The notes: generated by a model not told the origin, from the sequence alone. A stretch of DNA of 25,455 bases from DATKYK01 sp034430255 (GCA_034430255.1 DAOUEU010000070.1:1-25455), one strand, 5' to 3'; positions 6,816 to 15,362 are shown, counted from the stretch's first letter. Made by a program: numbers and translations.

Positions 6816-8330
6816 TCATGGTCGAAATAATGAAGCCTTCCCCGCCAGCGAGGTGAACACAATTGTGCGAAGAAAACTCTTAGTCACCACGATCGCGGTG
6901 AGCATACTTATAACAACCCCGACACCCAGTGTCAGGGCAAAACCCATCACCAGGGGCGCGGCTATGATCTTGCTCCCAAACCAGAAGAGGATGATGCAGG
7001 TAATGAGGGTGGAGAAATTGCCATCGCGAATCGCCGGCCATGCGCGGTTAAAGCCAGCCTCAATAGCAGCCTTAAGCGGCTTTCCCGACCTAAGCTCCTC
7101 CTTCATCCTCTCGAATATCAGGACATTGGCATCAACCGCCATACCTAGGGAGAGGATGAAGGCGGCGATGTGCGCCAGGGTGAGTGTCATAGGGACCATC
7201 TTGAAAATGGCGAGCATGATAGCGCCATAGATAAGCAGGGCAGCGCAGGCCAGCACGCCGGGCAGGCGATAGTAAAGGGTCATGAACGCCAGCACCAGCA
7301 CCAGACCGATTATCCCGGCGATGAGGCTCTTATGCAGGGAGTCGGCACCAAGGGTGGCATCGACGCTCTGTATTACCGCCGGGTCATTGTAGAACTCGTC
7401 CCCATCCCAGTGTCCCAGGGGGAGAGGCAGCGCCCCACCATTAAGCTGGCTGGATAGCAGCCTCGCCTCATCGTAGGTTAACCCCTCGATGATACCCTTA
7501 TTGCTGATCTGAGCTTGGACTGTCGGTGCCGAGATAATCTCATCATCGAGAAAGATGCCCAGAGGCTGCCCGATGAGCCGACCGGTGATCTGGGAGAAAA
7601 GACTTGCCCCCTCACTATTTAATTCGAAGTACACTACCGGCTCTCCAGTCTGCGATACATCCACATAGCTGTTGGGCAGGAGATACCTGCCGGCAAGCTC
7701 TTTCTCCTCCCCATCGATGGTCCCGGTAGCGGGCATCCAGTTACTCACCGGCTCACCTGCCTGATGGTAGTAAAAGAGCTCCGATTCGAGGGTGAAAATG
7801 CCGCTCGAGCTGTTGATGGCTGCAATCTGCCCCGTCTCCCAGTTTTCCTTATCTATACCAACTACGCAGGTGTCACCCGATTCAAAGCCGGTGGTATCAC
7901 TAATCGTAATCTGGGTATCCCCCTTATCTGCCGCTTCAGCCAGGTAGGCATCCCCGCCCTTCTGCTCTCTAAAGTCCAGTTCCGCCACTGCTCCAACCAG
8001 TGCTAGGGCCTCCTCTTCGGTAACCCCCGGTATCTGGACTGAGATACGGGAATCGGTGCCGCTGCCAATTATCTGGATATTCGGCTCGGAGACCCCATAG
8101 CGATTGATCCTCTTCTCGACAATCTCTCGCACCACCTCCACTGCGTCATCCTCAGTGCCGGACTCAACCTCGGAGAAGTCCGCCTCATATACCAGATGGG
8201 TTCCCCCCTGCAGGTCCAGCCCCAGCGACATCCCCTCCCGCCCCCCGATCCGGTTGACCGCCAGCATCGATACGCTTAAGGCAAACAAGATAGCGATGCA
8301 CACCAGGGTTATGATATGTCTTTTACTCAC
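6816..8330 (-). CDS. secD: Protein translocase subunit SecD with extra periplasmic segment
   Basis: A 504-residue partner of SecF. After the first transmembrane helix (about 6-26) come LGLDLQGG (37-43), the P1-domain motif RINRYGV...IQIIG, and after residue 220 the normal continuation (VYFELNSEGA, then the ion-relay helix with GMAVDANVLIFERMKEEL at 396-413). Between about 128 and 197 sits an unusual beta-rich insert (DTQITISDTTGFESGDTCVVG ...) that resembles short modules of surface and adhesin proteins rather than standard SecD. The ATG at 8330 overlaps the cca end by 8 bases. Otherwise the protein is complete. Confidence 0.95.
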   Translation of the reverse strand: MSKRHIITLVCIAILFALSVSMLAVNRIGGREGMSLGLDLQGGTHLVYEADFSEVESGTEDDAVEVVREIVEKRINRYGVSEPNIQIIGSGTDSRISVQIPGVTEEEALALVGAVAELDFREQKGGDAYLAEAADKGDTQITISDTTGFESGDTCVVGIDKENWETGQIAAINSSSGIFTLESELFYYHQAGEPVSNWMPATGTIDGEEKELAGRYLLPNSYVDVSQTGEPVVYFELNSEGASLFSQITGRLIGQPLGIFLDDEIISAPTVQAQISNKGIIEGLTYDEARLLSSQLNGGALPLPLGHWDGDEFYNDPAVIQSVDATLGADSLHKSLIAGIIGLVLVLAFMTLYYRLPGVLACAALLIYGAIMLAIFKMVPMTLTLAHIAAFILSLGMAVDANVLIFERMKEELRSGKPLKAAIEAGFNRAWPAIRDGNFSTLITCIILFWFGSKIIAAPLVMGFALTLGVGVVISMLTAIVVTKSFLRTIVFTSLAGKASLFRP

Positions 8331-9843
8331 TATTTATTCCTGAATTACTATGTTGATCCTGCCCTGTACTTCGCTTTTGTACGAAGAGGAGCGCCTCCTC
8401 CCTGGTGGTAACCTCCCCGTCAGCCTGCGCCTCGCGCACTGCCTCCAGAAGCTGGCCGAGTTCCGGTCCCGGGCTCATCCCCATTATATCGATTAGGTCA
8501 TGCCCGCTTATCAGCTTCGGCGGCGAAACGATGCCGTCCTCCCTGAAACGCTGCTCCAGGACATATGACGCACTCCTGGCATGCCTGAGCCACGGTTCAA
8601 GCTCCAGATCGGGACCCCGGGTTGCCAGGTGATCGGCAAGATTGAGGAAGATGGTATCGATGCCCACGTCGCCGGCGTCCCTGAAGTAGCGATAGATGGC
8701 ACGCTGGGTGGGAAGCTCCTCGTCACCGGCCATCTGCCCCGGGCGCAGGTGGTACTCGATCATTCTTTGAACCATTTCTCTCTCCCGAACGCTGAATCTC
8801 AGTCGCTCCATCATGCCCTGAGCAAGAGTCGCTCCCTCCCTGGCATGCCCGAGGAAGCGTGTTCGGCCCTTTTCATCGATGCTCCTGGTCTGGGGCTTGG
8901 CAATATCGTGGAGCAGCCCGGCGAGCTTGAGCAGGGTCTTACGCCTGTGGCCGCTGGAGATATCCTGCTCAAAGTGCTCCTCCAGTGCCAGCGACCAGGG
9001 GACAGGGTTAAGCACCTCATCGCTTGAGTATTTCAGGCCTTCGATGTGGAGCAGGAATTCGATAGCGGCAACCGTCTCTATAGAATGCTCCAGCACATCC
9101 CAGTAGTGCTCCTTGGGCTGCTCCGCCCCCTTGGTGAGTGACAGCTCAGGTAGGATGGCTAGAAGCAGGCCAAGCTCATCGAGCAGGCGAAGCCCCCCCG
9201 CTGCCTTTGGGGCGGCGAGCAGGCGGCAGAATTCATCGCGCACCCTCTCCGCGGCAACCTGCGTTATAAGCCGGTGATGACGCTCAATCTGTGCTCTGGT
9301 CTCACCGGCAAGCGAAAAGCCGAATTCGGCGGCTAGGCGCGGGGCGCGCAGCAGGCGTGCCGGGTCTCGCTGAAAAGCCTCTTCGCTGATGGCGCGCACC
9401 ACCCCGGCCTCCAGGTCCCGCTGCCCACCAAAGGGATCGATCAGCGGAGCCCTGGGGCGCGCAACTTCCCTCATATCCATGGCAATAGCGTCAATGGTGA
9501 AGTCCCTTAGTGCCAGGTCTTCCGCAATGCTCCCATGCATGGTGGCGAGGTCGAGATGAAGGTGCCCTTTTTGCCCCCCCCATCTATCCGCGGAGAGCAC
9601 CACCCTGGCTATATCGTCTTCCCGGTCCAGGGGCACAAATGTGCCCTCCAGGTCTCTGGCAAAACTACGGGCCAGCTCCATCGCCCCTCCCCGGACGACG
9701 ATATCTATATCGTCGCTGTCGCGCCCCATCAGGGTATCGCGCACAAAACCACCGGTAAGGTAGCTCTCGATCAACCGCTGGTCGAGAAGCTGCTGTACCA
9801 TGGTTAATACCTTCATCGTCTCCCGTTTCGCCCTAAAATTCAT
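8323..9843 (-). CDS. cca: CCA-adding / poly(A) polymerase family tRNA nucleotidyltransferase with HD domain
   Basis: A 506-residue protein expected to build or repair the CCA end of tRNAs. The nucleotidyltransferase head has GGFVRDTLMGRDSDDIDIVV (catalytic D45 and D47), the RDFTIDAIAM motif (113-122) and the RNA-binding segment RLLRAPRLAAEFGF. An HD phosphohydrolase domain follows (LLHDIAK, H312-D313), as in the long class II enzymes. The first ATG (9843) has a poor ribosome site; the ATG at 9816 (MKVLTM) is preceded by GGGAG and may be the true start. It could act on C, A or both, which sequence alone does not settle. It precedes secD and overlaps it by 8 bases. Confidence 0.9.
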   Translation of the reverse strand: MNFRAKRETMKVLTMVQQLLDQRLIESYLTGGFVRDTLMGRDSDDIDIVVRGGAMELARSFARDLEGTFVPLDREDDIARVVLSADRWGGQKGHLHLDLATMHGSIAEDLALRDFTIDAIAMDMREVARPRAPLIDPFGGQRDLEAGVVRAISEEAFQRDPARLLRAPRLAAEFGFSLAGETRAQIERHHRLITQVAAERVRDEFCRLLAAPKAAGGLRLLDELGLLLAILPELSLTKGAEQPKEHYWDVLEHSIETVAAIEFLLHIEGLKYSSDEVLNPVPWSLALEEHFEQDISSGHRRKTLLKLAGLLHDIAKPQTRSIDEKGRTRFLGHAREGATLAQGMMERLRFSVREREMVQRMIEYHLRPGQMAGDEELPTQRAIYRYFRDAGDVGIDTIFLNLADHLATRGPDLELEPWLRHARSASYVLEQRFREDGIVSPPKLISGHDLIDIMGMSPGPELGQLLEAVREAQADGEVTTREEALLFVQKRSTGQDQHSNSGINSE

Positions 9844-10208
9844 CCCTATACCAAAAAACCGTTTGTAGAAGTGCCTGACCGCTTAAATTTAAAAACCCAC
9901 CTATTTACTTGGTTATAAAAGCAAACCTCTTATTACCTTACTGGAGAATGCGACTTCCCCAGACCTGAAGCCCCCCTTGGAGTACTCAAGAAATGACGAG
10001 GACTTCCGCAAGTAAGTATTGGAGCGTTCTATCCTCGTACGCAGTAAACCCCCAAAAAGAGCCTTCCGCATTCCGACAGGAGCCCGGCTCCCCTTTTTAT
10101 TAAGCACCCGGTTACCAAACAGGCCTGGTAAAGTTCGAAAATAGCGGCGGGACTCTTCCTCTAAGAAGTCCCGTAAAAGCGCCCGGTAGGGCTCGAAAAA
10201 TCGCAAAA
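9844..10208. other. Structured non-coding gap between def and cca
   Basis: A 365-base stretch with no convincing gene. A minus-strand frame of 97 codons (9913-10206) opens with TTG, has no ribosome site and matches nothing I know. The region holds several stems: CGGGA-CTTC...GAAG-ag-TCCCG (10148-10173, nine pairs with a bulge), GGAGC-CCG-GCTCC (10079-10091) followed by a CCCTTTTT run on the plus strand, and ACGAGGA (9997-10003) with TCCTCGT (10032-10038). It may be a degenerate repeat or an RNA element. Nothing else is seen. Confidence 0.4.
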
Positions 10209-10700
10209 CTAAATCTCAGGTGTTTCCACATCGGGTGCCACCGGGAAGAGTTTATCGATGCCCTCCAGATGGTCTATATATATAGTGCCATTCAGGTGAT
10301 CGATCTCGTGCTCCAGGGCTTGTGCCAGGAGCCCCTCCCCCTTGATGCGAATCTCGCGCCCATATCGATCGAGCCCCTTAGCGGTGACCTTTACCGAGCG
10401 CTGGATCTCACCCCGATAACCAGGGAGGCTTAGGCATCCCTCCTCAACCTGGCGCTCTCCGGAACGCTTCACGATCTTGGGATTTACCAGTACTATTGTC
10501 TCCTCCCCGGGTAGCTCGATTACAGCCACCCTCAGCGGTATCCCCACCTGTGGTGCTGCCAACCCCACACCCCCGGTCTCATGCATGGTTTCCACCATGT
10601 CATCGATGAGCCGCCCTATCGACCCATCTATACTGGTAACACGCATCGCCTTCCGGCGAAGTACCGGGTCGGGGTAAGTAACCATGGGAAGGACTGCCAT
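10209..10700 (-). CDS. def: Peptide deformylase
   Basis: A 163-residue metallo-enzyme that removes the formyl group from the N-terminal Met of new proteins. All three family motifs are present: GVGLAAPQVG (motif 1, residues 45-54), EGCLSLPG (motif 2, the Cys is a metal ligand), and QALEHEIDHLNG (motif 3, HExxH-type His ligands). Length is normal. The ATG at 10700 is preceded by GAAGG; a second Met (MAVLPM, 10685) is possible but less likely. It lies just downstream of priA and has its own strong promoter (10724-10753). Confidence 0.96.
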   Translation of the reverse strand: MAVLPMVTYPDPVLRRKAMRVTSIDGSIGRLIDDMVETMHETGGVGLAAPQVGIPLRVAVIELPGEETIVLVNPKIVKRSGERQVEEGCLSLPGYRGEIQRSVKVTAKGLDRYGREIRIKGEGLLAQALEHEIDHLNGTIYIDHLEGIDKLFPVAPDVETPEI

Positions 10701-10723
10701 TAGAGCCTTCGACTATTTGACAC

Positions 10724-10753
10724 ATTATAGCGGAGGGGGAGGTCACCTGTCAA
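10724..10753 (-). promoter_or_regulatory. Consensus-like promoter of def inside the priA stop region
   Basis: On the minus strand TTGACA (10753-10748) and TATAAT (10729-10724) are both exact consensus, spaced by 18 bases. The -35 box overlaps the priA stop codon at 10750-10752. Transcription would start near 10717, giving a short leader before the def ATG at 10700. A TTGACA on the plus strand (10717-10722) forms an inverted pair with the -35 box. Confidence 0.7.
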
Positions 10754-13164
10754 AGCAGGCTCACCGGATCGATGTCGACCACCCACCCCTGGGGAATGGG
10801 AACCCCAGCCAGCAGGCGCGCCGGGTCATCGCCGCGCAGGATGATCTGCCACCGATACCGGCCGCGCACCCGCGTGATGAAGGCGGGGGAAGGCCCTATT
10901 AAGGCGACATCCATGCCCCAGGAGTCCCGTTCCCCCTCGAGCAGGCGGTGCATTCGCTGGGCCTCTCTCTGGCAAAGGGCGCTATTGGGGTTTGTGTAGA
11001 GGAGGCGGGTAAGTCGGCTAAACGGGGGGTTTTGGTACTGGCGGCGTAGGGAGAGCTCCTTTTTATAAAAAGACAGATAGTCCTGTTTTGCAGCACAACT
11101 TACGGCATAGTGTTCCGGGGTGTAGCTCTGCACGATAACCTGCCCCCCCAAGGGGCCGCGCCCCGCCCTGCCAGCCACCTGGCTCAGGATCTGGAAGGTA
11201 CGCTCACCGGAGCGAAAATCAGGCAGGTGCAGGCTCACGTCCGCGTTGATCACCCCCACCAGGGTAACCAATGGGAGATCCAGCCCCTTGGCGATCATTT
11301 GCGTGCCGATGAGGACATCTGCCTCATGGGACACAAATCGGCCCAAGATTTCCTCGTGGGAATACTTTCCCGCGGTGACATCTCGGTCCCAGCGCAGCAG
11401 ATTCGCCTGGGGGAATGCACGACCGAACTCCTCCTCCACTTTCTGGATGCCGGTGCCCAGAAATTTGATACGCTTGCCGCCACACTGAGGACAAACATGG
11501 GGCACTGCCATGCGATAATTGCACTGGTGGCAGACCAGGTCCTCCCTGGCTGAGTGATATGTCAGTGACACATCGCATCTTCTGCAGCGCAGCACATAGC
11601 CACAGTCGCGACACTGTACAAAGGTGGCACTTCCCCGCCTATTAAGAAAAAGTATCACCTGCTCCTTGGCTTTCAAGGCCCGATTTATCCCCTGGGTAAG
11701 CGACCTGCTAAAGATGCTTCGATTTCCCTCCTTCAGTTCCTGACGCAGATCGACCACCTGCACCCTTTTCTCCCCCGTAGAGATCCGCTCGGGCAACTCC
11801 AATAATCGATAGTTACCTATCTGACCCCGATAGTAGCTGGTTACACCCGGCGTGGCACTGCCCAGGATTACCACCGCTCCGGTGAGCTCTGCCAGCCTGA
11901 GGGCTACATCGCGTGCATGGTAGCGTGGCGATTGCTCCTGCTGCTTGTAGGTCCACTCATGCTCCTCATCTATGACAATTAAGCCCAGCTCAGGCTGCGG
12001 GGCGAAGATCGCCCCTCGCGACCCGATAACCACATCGAAGTCACCCTGCTTGATTCGCCACCATTCATCGAACTGTTCCCCTACAGAGAGTTTGCTGTGG
12101 AGCACACCAACCCTGCCTGGGAAGCGGGAGGCGAAGCGGGAGATGGTCTGCGGGGTAAGGGCAATCTCGGGTACCAGCACGATCGCCCGCCTGCCGATGG
12201 CAATGGCCTGCTCCAGGGCTCGAAGGTAGATCTCCGTCTTCCCGCTCCCGGCTACCCCATGGAGCAGGAAAACGCTTTTCGCTCTCCCTTCACCCCCCAT
12301 ACCCGGAGCGAGCGCTGACTTGACCTCGTTCCAGGCAGTCTGCTGCGCCGGGGTTAGGGTAGGGGCTGGTGAGGGCGGGAAATCGCGATTTGCCAGCGGG
12401 TCGCGATATACCTGAACCGGCTCGACTGCGACCAGACCCTTTCTCCGTAGCGCCGCGACCACCGCTGCGGTGGTTCCAAGGCGCTCTCTGGCTTCAGTGA
12501 GGGGGACAGGGCCGGATTCGAGCAGCTTAAGTAGCTCCGCCTGCTTTAAGGCTCTCCTGGACTGGAGCAGGCTCGTTATCTCCGGCACCACCCCATTAAC
12601 CAGGCGAAGATAGGGAACCGTCTTTGGCCTCACCCTGGGCCCCTCCAGCTCGTTGGTTTTCCTGATGAGCCCTTTTCGCACCATTTGCCCGATAGTCACC
12701 CTCGCCCCTTTTTTACCCAGGGCCTTTTCCACCGCCCTTACCCCAACCTTACCCTTTCTATCCACGAGGTTAAGAAGCGCCCTCTGGTCAGAGTTAAGCC
12801 AGGAGACACTGCTCTCAGAGGTGTGAGAAGCCAGGGTTAGAAAGGTTAGCACCCTCCGTTCAAAACCGGGGGGCATCATCAGGGCAACAGCATCAAAAAG
12901 AGGCGAGAGATAGTTTGAGCTCACCCAGCGGGCCAATTCTACCCGGGGGGGGGATATTATGGGACGAGGATCGATAAGGCCAGCGGCCTCCCTGGTATCC
13001 TCCACCGAGGGGTACTCGGTTAATTCAAGAACAACACCCTGCAGTAGCGCGGGGCCAAAGGGGACCCACACCGCATGACCCACCATTATGTCGGGGGGCA
13101 CAGCGTAGCAGAAGCTTCGACGCTGTGCCCCCGGAGAATTCACCGCCACCTCAGCGTAATTCAT
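10750..13164 (-). CDS. priA: Primosomal protein N' (PriA helicase)
   Basis: An 804-residue superfamily 2 DNA helicase that recognises stalled replication forks and reloads the replisome. The N-terminal DNA-binding part starts normally (YAEVAVNSPGAQRRSF...). The helicase core has Walker A GVAGSGKT (303-310), DEEH (399-402) and later motifs LGSATP, IGTQMIAKG and QVAGRAGR. Eight cysteines of the two zinc sites are present (C518, C521, C527, C530, C545, C548, C558, C561). Length is in the family range, so the gene looks intact. The ATG at 13164 follows only a modest AGAGGG site, 32 bases after rplS, which suggests co-transcription. Confidence 0.96.
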   Translation of the reverse strand: MNYAEVAVNSPGAQRRSFCYAVPPDIMVGHAVWVPFGPALLQGVVLELTEYPSVEDTREAAGLIDPRPIISPPRVELARWVSSNYLSPLFDAVALMMPPGFERRVLTFLTLASHTSESSVSWLNSDQRALLNLVDRKGKVGVRAVEKALGKKGARVTIGQMVRKGLIRKTNELEGPRVRPKTVPYLRLVNGVVPEITSLLQSRRALKQAELLKLLESGPVPLTEARERLGTTAAVVAALRRKGLVAVEPVQVYRDPLANRDFPPSPAPTLTPAQQTAWNEVKSALAPGMGGEGRAKSVFLLHGVAGSGKTEIYLRALEQAIAIGRRAIVLVPEIALTPQTISRFASRFPGRVGVLHSKLSVGEQFDEWWRIKQGDFDVVIGSRGAIFAPQPELGLIVIDEEHEWTYKQQEQSPRYHARDVALRLAELTGAVVILGSATPGVTSYYRGQIGNYRLLELPERISTGEKRVQVVDLRQELKEGNRSIFSRSLTQGINRALKAKEQVILFLNRRGSATFVQCRDCGYVLRCRRCDVSLTYHSAREDLVCHQCNYRMAVPHVCPQCGGKRIKFLGTGIQKVEEEFGRAFPQANLLRWDRDVTAGKYSHEEILGRFVSHEADVLIGTQMIAKGLDLPLVTLVGVINADVSLHLPDFRSGERTFQILSQVAGRAGRGPLGGQVIVQSYTPEHYAVSCAAKQDYLSFYKKELSLRRQYQNPPFSRLTRLLYTNPNSALCQREAQRMHRLLEGERDSWGMDVALIGPSPAFITRVRGRYRWQIILRGDDPARLLAGVPIPQGWVVDIDPVSLL

Positions 13165-13196
13165 CCCTCTTTTATTGCACCGCTCCCCTTTTTGCC

Positions 13197-13559
13197 CTAT
13201 TTCACGATACGCTCTTCCTTCGGCCTTCTCTCCTTTATGCGCGCTTTCTTGGCGGTGAGCCCGCGCAGGTAGTAGAGACTGGCACGCTTTACCTGGCCAT
13301 GCCTCAGCACCTCTACCTTTTCTATGGAAGGGGAGTGAAAGAAAAAGGTTCGCTCCACGCCAACCCCATAGGCGATACGCCTCACCGTGAAGTTGGCATT
13401 AATGCTGCCCTTTCTCACCCTGATCACCACCCCCTGAAATACCTGGATGCGTACACGCTCCCCCTCTGCAACCTTTATGCTCACCTTAACCGTATCACCA
13501 GGGCTGACCTGGGGAATATTGGGATTCGGCTCAATGGGAATCAGCGTATCAAGTTCCAT
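13197..13559 (-). CDS. rplS: 50S ribosomal protein L19
   Basis: A 120-residue basic protein of the large ribosomal subunit at the 30S/50S interface. The standard stretches are present: PGDTVKVSIKV, GERVRIQVFQGVVI, the R-K-G-S strand, GVGVERTFFFHSPSIEKVEV, and the basic end LRGLTAKKARIKERRP. The ATG at 13559 directly abuts the trmD stop, which is consistent with translational coupling in the common trmD-rplS order. Confidence 0.98.
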   Translation of the reverse strand: MELDTLIPIEPNPNIPQVSPGDTVKVSIKVAEGERVRIQVFQGVVIRVRKGSINANFTVRRIAYGVGVERTFFFHSPSIEKVEVLRHGQVKRASLYYLRGLTAKKARIKERRPKEERIVK

Positions 13560-14300
13560 TTAATCTTCCTCTCTTTTCATCCGAGCCACCAATCTTCTAT
13601 CTTCCTCGCTCAGCGCTGCCCGCTCAAGCAATTCGGGGCGCCTTCTAATGGTACGCCGGAGCGAATGCTCCCTTCGCCACCTGGCGATTGCGGCGTGGTT
13701 TCCCGAAAGCAATACCTCAGGCACCTCCCATCCGCGAAACGACTGAGGGCGGGTGTACTGGGGATACTCTAAAAGTCCACCTACGTGGGAATCCTCATCC
13801 ACCGATGCCTCTGACCCCAGGACACCGGGCAGTTGCCTTACCACGGCATCCACCACCACCATGGCGGCCAGCTCCCCACCGCTCAGTATATAGTCCCCGA
13901 TACTGATCTCATCGGTGACCAGGCGTTCCCGAACCCTCTCATCTACCCCCTCGTAGTGCCCGCATATCAGTACCATCTCCCTATATCTAGCAAGCTCCTG
14001 AGCAGCCTGTTGGTCGAAAATTCGACCCTGCGGGGTGAGCAGTAGCACCGGTAGACCAGACTCCCCCTTTTCGCCCAGTACCGCCTCCACTGCCTTGAAG
14101 ATGGGCTCCGGCTTCAACACCATACCGGGACCACCGCCGTAGGGAGAATCATCGACCACATGATGCCTGTCTGTGGCATAGTCTCGAATATTGTAAATCG
14201 CAATCTGCACCAACCCGCGGTCTATGGCCCTCCTGACGATACTCTCACCTAATGGAGCGGTGAACATATTGGGGAAAAGGGTCAAGATGTGAATGTGCAT
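13560..14300 (-). CDS. trmD: tRNA (guanine-N1)-methyltransferase TrmD
   Basis: A SAM-dependent SPOUT enzyme that methylates G37 of tRNAs to prevent frameshifting. Family marks are DDSPYGGGPGMVLKPEP, ICGHYEGVDERV and SIGDYILSGGELAAMV (knot), and RPQSFRGWEVPEVLLSGNH near the end. I chose the ATG at 14300 (MHIHILTLFPNMF, 246 residues) because AGGTGG lies 5 bases before it; a GTG at 14309 would add MAG. It abuts rplS downstream. The mogA-like gene is 73 bases upstream on the same strand. Confidence 0.96.
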   Translation of the reverse strand: MHIHILTLFPNMFTAPLGESIVRRAIDRGLVQIAIYNIRDYATDRHHVVDDSPYGGGPGMVLKPEPIFKAVEAVLGEKGESGLPVLLLTPQGRIFDQQAAQELARYREMVLICGHYEGVDERVRERLVTDEISIGDYILSGGELAAMVVVDAVVRQLPGVLGSEASVDEDSHVGGLLEYPQYTRPQSFRGWEVPEVLLSGNHAAIARWRREHSLRRTIRRRPELLERAALSEEDRRLVARMKREED

Positions 14301-14373
14301 TCCAGCCACCTATGCCATAGCACCCCAGGCTATCTCGCTTTCCGGCACTCACCAAATGCCCCCGGATAAGCCC

Positions 14374-14865
14374 TTAGCGCTCACCACACTCCCCTGCCGT
14401 GCCCTTTAGCACCTCAATAGCATGGGGTAGCGCGGGTAAAATCACCTCCAGGCACTCGCCAACCGCCCTGGGGCTGCCGGGGAGGTTGATGATCAGGCTG
14501 CCTCCCCTGATTCCGGCCACCGCCCTACTGAGCATCGCTGTGCTGGTCTTTTTCAGGCTCTCAGCCCTCATAGCCTCGACGAACCCCGGTGCCATCCGCT
14601 CCAGAACAGCAAGCGTTGCCTCCGGGGTGACATCGCGCCGACTTAGCCCGGTGCCCCCGGTGGTGAGAATGAGATCGATTCCCTCTTTATCGACCCAATC
14701 CAAGAGCTTCGCTGAGATGATATCTCCCTCATCGGGCACAACCTCATATTTTACCACGTTAGCATCGAGAGTGCCAAGCATCTCCCTCACTACCCCACCA
14801 CTCTCATCCCCTCGCTCTCCTCGCGAACCCCTATCGCTTACGGTGAGTATACCTAGGGTAAACAT
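14374..14865 (-). CDS. Molybdenum cofactor biosynthesis protein MogA/MoaB family
   Basis: A 163-residue protein of the MoCF-binding family, which adenylylates molybdopterin or binds it during molybdenum cofactor assembly. Seen: LGILTVSDRGSRG at the N-terminus, the GTGG-type loop TTGGTGLSRRDVTPEAT, and INLPGSPRAV near the C-terminus. MogA and MoaB cannot be separated by these motifs alone, so no symbol is given. Start ATG at 14865 has no strong ribosome site. It is the most upstream gene of the minus-strand run, facing mraZ across a 578-base gap. No other moa/moe genes are in the window. Confidence 0.9.
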   Translation of the reverse strand: MFTLGILTVSDRGSRGERGDESGGVVREMLGTLDANVVKYEVVPDEGDIISAKLLDWVDKEGIDLILTTGGTGLSRRDVTPEATLAVLERMAPGFVEAMRAESLKKTSTAMLSRAVAGIRGGSLIINLPGSPRAVGECLEVILPALPHAIEVLKGTAGECGER

Positions 14866-15304
14866 TTCTAATAGAGCCCGTTCCTCAAAGTATAAGCTTG
14901 AATAAATTCCGTCACTAGTCTGCCAAAATCGCTGTCACGACTGCATGACGGCCTCATAATTGGACTTAGGATAAGGCTTTCAATAGTCACTAATTCCCAA
15001 CTGTATTAAGAAGGTCATGTTTATGTAACAAGCCTTATAGTGATATGGTCTCCAGATATATATTATACATCGCAGGCTAAAAGTGAGCGCTGCCGATGCT
15101 CATTCCATCTGAGCAGAGACGTATTCTATTAATCCTGCCCTGAGCACGTATCCGCTCTAAGCACGCTGTTTCACCGGGGATGTAACTTCCATCACCCATC
15201 CCATATATATTAATTCCCTAACCAAATACAGAAAACGGCTTTGGCTAATATACCACAGAGAAGGTTTCTTGTAAACGAGTTATGAAAATTCACTAGCATA
15301 GGTA
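14866..15304. other. AT-rich divergent intergenic region
   Basis: About 440 bases without a gene between the mogA-like gene (minus) and mraZ (plus). It contains a perfect 9-bp inverted repeat ATAAGGCTT (14971-14979) and AAGCCTTAT (15030-15038) with a 50-base loop, and a small hairpin TGCTCA...TGAGCA (15097-15115). I see no clear promoter for the minus gene beyond a lone TATACT (14889-14894, minus). No tRNA or known RNA motif is recognised. Confidence 0.5.
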
Positions 15305-15334
15305 TTGACAAAATGTGTCAAGATGTGGTATATT
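15305..15334 (+). promoter_or_regulatory. Promoter of the mraZ cluster with an inverted repeat on the -35 box
   Basis: TTGACA (15305-15310, exact) and TATATT (15329-15334, 5 of 6) with an 18-base spacer. The -35 box is the left arm of TTGACA-AAATG-TGTCAA (15305-15321), a perfect 6-bp inverted repeat that could be an operator. Confidence 0.65.
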
Positions 15335-15362
15335 CTGTCTTAACTTGGAGAAAAGTGGTAAT
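15323..15362 (+). promoter_or_regulatory. Putative MraZ-box array, 10-bp phased
   Basis: Four successive 10-mers carry TGG, TGT, TGG, TGG at the same position (15326, 15336, 15346, 15356), i.e. ATGTGGTATA, TTCTGTCTTA, ACTTGGAGAA, AAGTGGTAAT. MraZ proteins of other bacteria bind direct repeats with TGG-type cores on a 10-bp period near their own promoter. The array overlaps the -10 box and the transcript start. The second copy is weak. Confidence 0.5.

Noticed and set aside
9913..10206. Minus-strand frame of 97 codons after def
   Set aside because: It has a TTG start without a ribosome site, covers several hairpins and shows no recognisable domain. It is kept only as part of the structured gap.
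13125..13772. Long plus-strand frame of 215 codons
   Set aside because: It lies antisense to rplS and trmD, which are certain genes. It is a shadow frame.
14399..14905. Plus-strand frame of 168 codons, rich in Ser and Pro
   Set aside because: It is antisense to the clear MogA/MoaB-family gene. Its composition reflects the complementary strand.
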